From Linnemannia hyalina (lineage: Eukaryota > Mortierellomycota > Mortierellomycetes > Mortierellales > Mortierellaceae): a stretch of 64,000 nt of DNA. Numbering within the stretch: the stretch's first letter is position 1; every line of letters starts with the position of its first letter. Below are positions 56,540-64,000 of the stretch, piece after piece. The notes below the pieces were generated by a model. It was not told the DNA's origin, searched no databases, and worked only from the letters and a program-made list of their open reading frames with translations. Position numbers and translations under genes: made by a program. The stretch lies in NCBI GenBank assembly GCA_019671135.1, contig JAHRHY010000009.1, positions 310,001-374,000 on the forward strand, read 5' to 3'.

Positions 56540-59069
56540 GCCGCCGCTGAAAAATAGCCACCATAGACACGTTCTATTCTTTTCTCCTAGCATGCCTTTC
56601 TTCATATTTTTTTACACTAATCCTTTGCATGGTTCACACCATTAATAGCGCACACTCATTGTCATCGTCATCGAAGGAATCTACAGCGACACTTATTTAC
56701 ATGCAATTGTTGGGTGATTAACGTGGCGGCTTACTTAGAGGATGTGGGAACGATAGTAACAAATCAAAAAGAGGTGAAGAAAGGAATGTCGTTGAAGATC
56801 CCAAGAGTAATCCACATCTCCCTTTCAACTATCAACGGTTCCTCAATTCCCCTAAGAAATATTCGCGTGTTGTTTGATTATCGCGTAGAATTATGCCGCC
56901 TCCAAGAACATAAACGCGTTGTTGTTTGTCTTGGCGAAATGGTATATACGATCGTATTTTTCTGTGTCCAAGATAGTTCTTTAGGGTGGAAAGGAGAATC
57001 ATTACCACATCTTCGGACGCCGGATCCGAGATGGATACATCAGCGTTGTCCGAGCACCGGCATTTGTCGTTGTTGCATGATCTTTTTGTTGGAGGATTGA
57101 AAAAAAAGAGCGAGTATATTGGATCAGGCCATGAAAAGGAAAAGAAGAAAGATGTAGAGTTGAAGGGAAGCGAGGATAGAAACAGAAACAGGCGCTATAA
57201 AACAAAAAAAAAAGTACGATTTAGGCGAATGGGTGCAAACAGGTTTTTGTTATGCCTTGCTTTGTAAAACGCGAGTGATCGATGGACATGGGGCATGGTG
57301 CGTGGTTTAATGTGGCGTTTCTTTTTTTTTTTTTTTTTTTCGGAGAGAAATAGCAAACAAAAAATAAGAGATGTGTAAGGAATGCAGAGCAGCCTGTGCC
57401 TGAGAAAAAAAATCGACAAACACCCGCCCATATTTTGCTCCTTTCACCGTGGCGCAAAGGAACAAAGATAAGCAAACCTAAGGGCAGGCAGGAGCAGAAC
57501 AGACAGCTGGAGAGAACGCTTGGTTCCACCACAAGGGTGAGACCGTTCTGTGGTTGCCCCCTGTCCTCGTCTTTTTTTCACACTGCTTACTTTACCCCAC
57601 CTTGATGGCCGCATACCTTATTCTGTATTTCCGACCTGAAGGACTTTCGTACCACAGAAGGAGTGAGAAAAAGGGCGGAGAGTAACGAGAGAAGGGTAAC
57701 AAGCAAGCACGTACAAAATACGTGCTTCCTCCAACATGAAGTGAGGTGGGTGAGAGAACCTTGAAGGGAGTACGTAGTGTAGGCTGGAAAAGGGGACTTT
57801 GAAAGTGGTGCGTTGTCGGGGTTGGCCAATAGGAGGTCTTGTTAATGTTTGTTTTGTTTATCTTTGGACGAGGGAGAAAGGGGTAAAAAGAACGCGATCT
57901 GGCAAACGTAAATCGTAATTATAAATTGACTGCTAGGTACTGTATGTTGGTGGTCGGGCAGACATTCGAAGGAAGGTTGGAATGACAATCGGATGATATG
58001 ATTGAAGGTATTGCTGTTGGCGTTGTTGTTGTTGTTTTTGTTCAGAGAACGCTGTTGTTGGCGATGTTGCTTGGCGGTTAAGAACGATGAGAATGAAGCT
58101 GTCAATTGTGTTGGTTGTTATGGTGCACAGACGACGGATGAACCGATAGGGTCACAAAGAAATAACGTGTTCATTTTGAATGAAAGAGGCGAGAAAGATA
58201 TTAGGAAATGAGCAGAGCAAAGTGACAGAATAAGGAGAATGATTGCTGTTGGTGACTGATACCATTGCGGACATATATTTGTTCCTTGTCTTGTACAATG
58301 GATGGATGGTGCACCAAAGAGCAAGAAGAAGAAGAGCTGAGTTGAGGCCTGAACACAACATGTGTGTATTTTTTGTTTTACTCTGGTACAATGAACGATC
58401 TCAAGAGGAACAGGGAAAAAAAAGCCTGCAGCGGGAGAGAAGAGAAGAGAGGCAACAGTGAGAGAGGACGAGATGAAGAACAGCAGCGACAGCCTTCTCA
58501 GTCCACGCACGGCTATGGCATGGCATGTATGTCACGATGGTACTATGGCTCGGACCAAAGTAAACTAGCCGTTGTCATTCATTAGTGATCAGTTCAGTCC
58601 AGTTCCCATTCCCCAGGGCGAGCAGACAATTGGGTGTTGATCAGAGACAGAGAGACATAAAAAAAAGAGAAGTGGCCTGATCTTTGTTGGGCGTCTCTGT
58701 CAATTATAGATATTTCGTATTGTAAACACTCCCTAATTGACAATCACCGTCCGATTCTATTACTTCTCACTCATTCATTTTATATTTTTTCTTTTGTCCC
58801 ATTTTCAAACACAGATCAACCGTTTCTCTCCTTCGTCTTTCCTCTCTCCTCTTCTCTATTTCTCTTCTCTATTTCTCTTCTCTCTTCTCTCTTCTCTCTT
58901 CTCTCTTCTCTCTTCTTCTTCACCTCTTCTCAATTCTCCTCCTTCATCCCTCCTCCTCCTCGTTCTTCTTCTCTCCACCTCTCACCATCTCCATCACTTT
59001 TTTTCTCATCCCTCCTCTCTCCTTCCTTCCTTCCATACCCAAGAGAGAATAAGCGAGATAAAGATAAAG
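56540..59069. other. interval between PQ-loop and HMG-CoA reductase genes
   Basis: About 2.5 kb. One 128-codon open frame (56714-57100) is less low-complexity than its neighbours but matches nothing recognised. The rest is A/T- and purine-rich. The last 280 bp are a C/T-rich leader with a CTCTT minisatellite. Confidence 0.5.
58847..58920. repeat. TCTCT/TCTTC minisatellite in HMG-CoA reductase leader
   Basis: Tandem TTCTC-type units with periodic ATT interruptions, about 150 bp before the start codon, probably within the transcribed leader. Confidence 0.85.
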
Positions 59070-62000
59070 ATGACGGGAAAGACACATACCCCAGAGTCGA
59101 GGTCCCACAAGCACCACGACGAGGACATAATCGACACCATCGCTCTCGACTCGGCCTACCGGAACTCGGCCCTCCGTCGCTTCCTCCACATCCTCGCCAC
59201 CGCCACCACCCAGCACCCCATCGAATCCATCTCCTTCTGCCTCCTCGTCGCCTCCTTTGCCTATTTCACCCTCTTCAACACCATCCGCCACTCGACCTTC
59301 TTCGACTCTAACAACGTCGTCGTCTACCAACCCACCACCGTCATCGCCCACCCCGGCCAATCCACATTCCAGCACTTTGACCGACGCTTCTCAAAGATCC
59401 CCCGCAATGCCCAGCAGCTCCAGCTCAAGCAGGTGGTAGTCACCCCCGACTCTTCCGTCTCTTCCTTGATTGATACCGATTCGACATCGATGAAGAACTC
59501 TGTCTTGGCCTCTGTCCTTCAGCTCCAGACCATGATCGAAGATCGGGTCCTCGTCTCGCCCATCCAGCTCTGGGACAGGGATCTGCAATCCATCATCCGG
59601 GACGGCAAGGTTCTTGCTACTGTGACCGAAAACACCGAGACCGTCGACTATCTCTTCAAGGATCTTCGCTCGACTGTTATTATCACAAACAACAACAATG
59701 CAAGCAGGACAACTGCCATTCCTGAAACACCCGCATTGGTTCTTTCGTATGCGTTTGATGCCAACGGCCCCTTCCAGTCCCGCCTTGCCCAAGGATGGGA
59801 GTCCAAGGTTGCCCATCTCGACACCCCCACGATGAAGTCTCAGTCGCGTCTCCTTGAGGACGAGAAATCGGCCATTGCCTGGATCGGAAGCGCTCTCCTC
59901 GATGTTACCTACAAGATTCAAGGCCTTGTTCAGGTACGCTTCATTTTCCTTATCTCCTTCGATCGCGTCTCTTTTTCTCAACACACACATTCACATACCC
60001 AACAAACAAACAAACAAACAGCACGCAACGACAGCAATTACTTCCCTTACTGCCTTCTCTCCCTTTTGCAACACAACCTTCATTTTGTCGATCCGTGCTC
60101 CTCTTTCTCTCGTTCGTATTCAAACAACTAACAATTTGTTCATGTTAAAAAATATCAACAATTAGATTGCGAGCACGATCGACGTGTTTGTCATCTTGAC
60201 CGCCTACTTCATCATGTTCTGCTCGTTCGGACTCCTCTTCCACAACATGCGCAAGCTCGGATCCCAGTTCACTCTCGGAGTCTCGGTTTTGGTTGGCGGC
60301 GGGTTCGCCTTCATGGGCGCCGTCATTACCGTCCACAACCTCGGTGTTTACGTTAACCCCATCCAGCTCTCCGAGGCCATCCCCTTCTTCATCATCACCG
60401 TCGGCTACGAGCGCGCCTACACCCTCTCCAAGGCCGTCCTCCGCCCCACCCTCGCCACTGCCGAGCGTGTCCCCGAGTCGATTCAGAAGCACGTCGTCAC
60501 CGCCCTTGAGTCCGTTGGCCCCATTCTCATCCGCAACTGCGCTGTCGAGATTGCTGTCCTCCTCTGCGGCTTTCTGTCGGGCATTCCCGGTCTGAAGGAG
60601 TTCTGTCTTCTTGCTGCTTTCATGCTTTTCTACGACCTCGTCATCCTCTTCACCTTCTACACCGCCATCCTCACCCTCAAGCTCGAGTTGCGCCGCATCC
60701 GCGAGAGCAGCAAGTCACCCGTCCACTTTAGCGAGTTGACCTTGAAGGCTCTCTTGGGCAACACTGGATCTGATGACAACAAGCAGGATAACAAGAACAA
60801 CGGTGACAACTTGAAGAGGAGCAACGGCTCTGTTTCTTCTCTTTCCACTACAAAGGCCGAGACTCGTCTTGTTGCTCAGCTCAAGTTGGCCTTGATCGTC
60901 GGATTCGTCGCTATGCACTTGTTCAACGTCTGCACCACCTTGACTACCCCCAGCGCTGCCGATATCCCCACTGGATCCTCGGTCGATGTCACTGGCCCTT
61001 CGATCGCCCCTGTTCTCGAGACCCTCTTGGCCATCCACCGCACTTCGACCCTCAAGGACATGCCCATGATCGTCGAGGTTGCCCCCGCCCTCTCCTTCCA
61101 GCACCTGGCCCCCACCTCGAGTGCCGTTGCCAACTGGACTGAGCGCCCATTGGAAAAGATGTTTGCTCTTTGGTCGTACTTGATTCAGGACCCCGTCATC
61201 TCCAAGTACATCTCCTTGACCTTGGCAGCTTCGCTCTTGCTCAACGTCTTCTTGCTGAACGTCGCCAAGCAGTCTCGCCAGGCCCCTGCTACTACTGCCA
61301 CTGTCACCTCTGCCCATCAGACCACCAACGTTACCTCGCCCTCGACCACCACTGTCACCACTGTTGTCGCCACGACGACCAAGATTGCCGCCCCCGCCTC
61401 GACCCCCAAGCCTCAGCCTACTCATATTCAAAAGGTCGAGTCCCTTGCCGAGCCTAAGGCCGTTGTTGACGCTGTTATTCTCAAGGAGGGCGACTGGGCT
61501 ATGGTCCGCTCTGTCGATGAATGTATTGCGCTGATCAAGTCTCCCGCTGGTGCCACTGCTATTTCGGACGAGGAGATGGTTATGCTGGTCACCAACAACA
61601 AGATCCCCTCGTATGCTTTGGAGAAGACTTTGGGCGACCTTACCCGCGCTGTCAAGATTCGCCGTGCCCTGATTTCCCGTGCCACCCACACCAAGACCCT
61701 CGAGACCTCGCTCTTGCCCATGCACTACTACGATTACTCCAAGGTCATGGGCCAGTGCTGCGAGAACGTGATCGGATACATGCCCTTGCCCGTCGGTGTT
61801 GCTGGACCTTGCAATATTGACGGACAGATGCTTTACTTGCCCATGGCCACGACCGAGGGATGCTTGGTTGCTTCGACTTCTCGTGGATGCAAGGCTATCA
61901 ACGCCGGTGGTGGAGCGACGACTGTTCTTTTGGCCGATGGTATGACCCGTGGACCCTGTGTCGAGTTCCCCAATGTTACCGAGGCTGGAGCCTGTAAGAG

Positions 62001-63054
62001 ATGGTTGGACACTGAGGAGGGTCTCCAGACCATGCAGGATGCTTTCAACTCGACTACCCGTTTCGGTCGCCTGCGCAAGCTCAAAGTTGCTGTTGCTGGA
62101 CGTCTTGTGTACATTCGCTTCTCGACTACCACTGGAGATGCTATGGGCATGAACATGATCTCGAAGGGATGCGAGCGTGCCTTGGAGATCTTGGGCGACA
62201 AGTTCCCCTCGATGTCGATTGTGTCATTGTCTGGAAACTACTGCACGGACAAGAAGCCCGCGGCGATCAACTGGATTGAGGGTCGTGGCAAGTCTGTCGT
62301 TGCTGAGGCCGTGATCCCCGGAAAGATTGTCGAGAATGTCTTGAAGACCACAGTCAAGGCCATGGTCGAGTTGAACTTGTCCAAGAACTTGATCGGATCT
62401 GCAATGGCCGGAGCGATGGGAGGATTCAATGCCCAAGCAGCAAACATCTTGACGGCTGTGTACTTGGCGACTGGTCAGGACCCCGCCCAGAACGTCGAGT
62501 CGTCTAACTGTATTACGTTGATGAAGGCTATCAACAACGACCAGGACCTGTTGATCAGCTGCACGATGCCTTCGATCGAGGTCGGTACCTTGGGAGGTGG
62601 AACTGCCTTGCCTCCCCAGGCGTCGATGTTGGATCTGTTGGGTGTCCGTGGTTCGCACCCTGAGACCCCCGGAGCAAATGCCCAGCGTCTGGCACGCATC
62701 ATTTGCGCTGGTGTTATGGCCGGTGAGCTCTCTCTTTGCGCTGCTCTCGCTGGTAAGTTGTTGTTCTCTTTTTGTACTTACTTTCTTAAGTCATGGTTGT
62801 TTCTGACAGAGTAGGCAACTAACATTTTCATTGTAACTTGTCTTTACTACCAATTAGCTGGACATCTCGTCAAGTCGCATATGGCCCATAACCGCGCCCA
62901 GCCAACTATCACCGCCGGTCCCTCTACCACTACAGCATCATCATTAACAACAACTACAACCACCACAACCACATCCTCAACAGCATCACCATCCACAGCA
63001 TTACTCCCAGCATCATCAGTAGCACCCATCCTTGGATCCTGCCTCAAGTCATAA
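59070..63054 (+). CDS. HMG1: HMG-CoA reductase
   Basis: Predicted 1215-residue 3-hydroxy-3-methylglutaryl-CoA reductase, the rate-limiting enzyme of mevalonate/sterol synthesis, anchored in the ER. Exons are 59070-59933, 60166-62752 and 62858-63054 (introns 232 and 105 nt). An N-terminal helix (ESISFCLLVASFAYFTLF, about 52-69) and a luminal segment come first, then the sterol-sensing multi-helix domain (about 290-470) and a Ser/Thr/Lys linker. The catalytic domain (about 770-1160) holds the ENVIGYMPLPVGVAGP segment with the catalytic Glu, TTEGCLVASTSRG, the NADPH-binding GDAMGMNMIS, DKKPAAINW with the catalytic Lys, VGTLGGGTALPPQ and, across the last splice site, GHLVKSHMAHNR with the catalytic His. 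The residue after HNR, which is the AMPK-phosphorylated Ser in animals, is Ala. The C-terminus GSCLKS resembles the yeast ending. The start is the first ATG after the C/T-rich leader. Confidence 0.97.
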
Positions 63055-63861
63055 ACCAATTCAGGAAAGAAGAAGCGAGCAGCTTTGTCCTGTATCTATT
63101 AGATAGTACTCCCCACTCCAAAAGAAAAGAAACCACAATAATACATTTTTACAATTGTGTCTGAAGCATTGAAATTGTCGTTGTCTTTGTATTTTTGTGA
63201 TGTGTGTATGTGCTAATGGATTCCAATCTGGAGAAAGAGAAAAGGTGTATTCCGATTTGGCCGTCATTTTTTTCTCTCTCTCTCTTTTCGCATTTTACTC
63301 CAACGGTCCTTTACACTTTTTACATACCGCGTCATCATTCTTGCCTCTCTCGTAACGAGACGGAGGGAAGCTGAAGAGACGACAGAAAGAGAGGAGACGG
63401 GGATGAGAAAATCATAAGAAGGAAGCCAGGCCAAGTCGCTATCGAAATTTCTCATATTAGAGGACAGACTGTTGGATGGCATAGCTACTGAGGCATTTGA
63501 CACCACAGCCTTGGATACAGACACACGCAGACACAGACACAGACACAAATACGTCCAGATTATTAGGCCGGGATCGCCACCTCGTTCTTGGATCGGCCTT
63601 CTCTTCTCTCACACTCTTTCTCTCCTGCTCTTACTCCCGCTCTCTCTTACCTCACTCTCTCACCCTCACACTCTCTCACTCTCTCACTCTCTCAATCTCT
63701 CTCCCAATCCCTTTTCTTGCCCACTCTCATCTCTCTTAAACCCTTCTTTTTCCCTGTCTCTCTTCCCTTTTCTTTTTCACCTTGCCCTGCCCTGTCCTGC
63801 CCTGTCCTGCCTTTATTCCTTGCCTTAATCACTTTACCATATTACGCATTAGTAACCCAAC
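63055..63861. other. interval between HMG-CoA reductase and right-edge gene
   Basis: About 800 bp: the HMG-CoA reductase 3' UTR, then from about 63590 a strongly C/T-rich tract including CTCACT-like units and CCTGT/CCTGC pentanucleotides (63780-63815). The tract matches the leaders before other genes here and supports a gene start at 63862. Confidence 0.5.
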
Positions 63862-64000
63862 ATGGCACTGTCATCATCCAATTACACAGACCTATCTCAC
63901 TCCATGACCTCCTTCCTCTCCTCCCTGGGTTACAGCTCCTCCTCCACCTCTTCCATCTCTACTGACACCCCTTCCTCCACTTCGACAGCAACACACCCTG
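63862..64000 (+). CDS. 5' end of a Ser/Thr-rich protein, cut by window edge
   Basis: An open frame starts MALSSSNYTDLSHSMTSFLS and stays open for 46 codons to the edge. It is Ser/Thr-rich with C/G-ending codons like the verified genes, and directly follows a C/T-rich leader of the kind seen before other starts in this window. No domain is visible in the available part, so the product is unknown. Confidence 0.5.
   Translation, partial: MALSSSNYTDLSHSMTSFLSSLGYSSSSTSSISTDTPSSTSTATHP

Noticed and set aside
56714..57100. 128-codon frame downstream of the PQ-loop gene
   Set aside because: Balanced composition, but no homology recognised, no C/T leader before it, and no splice continuation found.

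Overview
The window reads as nuclear DNA of a filamentous fungus. Protein genes are split by GT-AG introns, usually 100-260 nt, some 550-1050 nt. Coding exons are rich in C/G at third positions, while the DNA between genes is A/T-rich and full of homopolymers and microsatellites. Many start codons are preceded by long pyrimidine-rich leaders. Tandem F-box/LRR-like genes, a CSL transcription factor, and the overall texture suggest an early-diverging fungus of the Mucoromycota, most likely Mortierellaceae. That placement is inference from style; no rRNA or other marker is present.

Left part (1-20 kb): the first two exons of a Rab11/Ypt31 GTPase run off the left edge (minus), separated by an unusually long intron and including a 19-nt microexon. 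Diverging from it is a CAMK-like Ser/Thr kinase. A 12.7-kb stretch (7.3-20.06 kb) follows in which I find no convincing gene.

Middle (20-36.5 kb): a large CSL (CBF1/RBP-J/Su(H)-type) factor; a convergent mitochondrial-type YCII-domain protein; two divergent F-box/LRR-like paralogues in tandem with a palindromic element between them; a four-TM orphan membrane protein; and a protein whose C-terminus is a V-ATPase assembly factor Pkr1 domain carried on about 530 residues of charged low-complexity sequence.

Right part (37-64 kb), nearly all on the plus strand: three tandem CAP/PR-1 copies, two of them decayed; a cytochrome c whose Met80 axial-ligand position is lysine; a five-exon LtrA-type membrane protein; a 6.4-kb stretch without recognisable genes; a Sel1-repeat protein with about 14 repeats; a PQ-loop membrane protein; a complete HMG-CoA reductase; and the 5' end of a Ser/Thr-rich open frame at the right edge.

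I see no operon-like or defence-like gene system. The genes are mainly housekeeping and signalling: membrane traffic, V-ATPase assembly, sterol/isoprenoid synthesis, respiration and ubiquitin ligase adaptors. The most unusual signals are the Met-to-Lys cytochrome c, the decaying CAP array, the Pkr1 fusion, the long intron and microexon in the Rab gene, and the two gene-poor stretches. No tRNA, rRNA, CRISPR or intact transposon was recognised.
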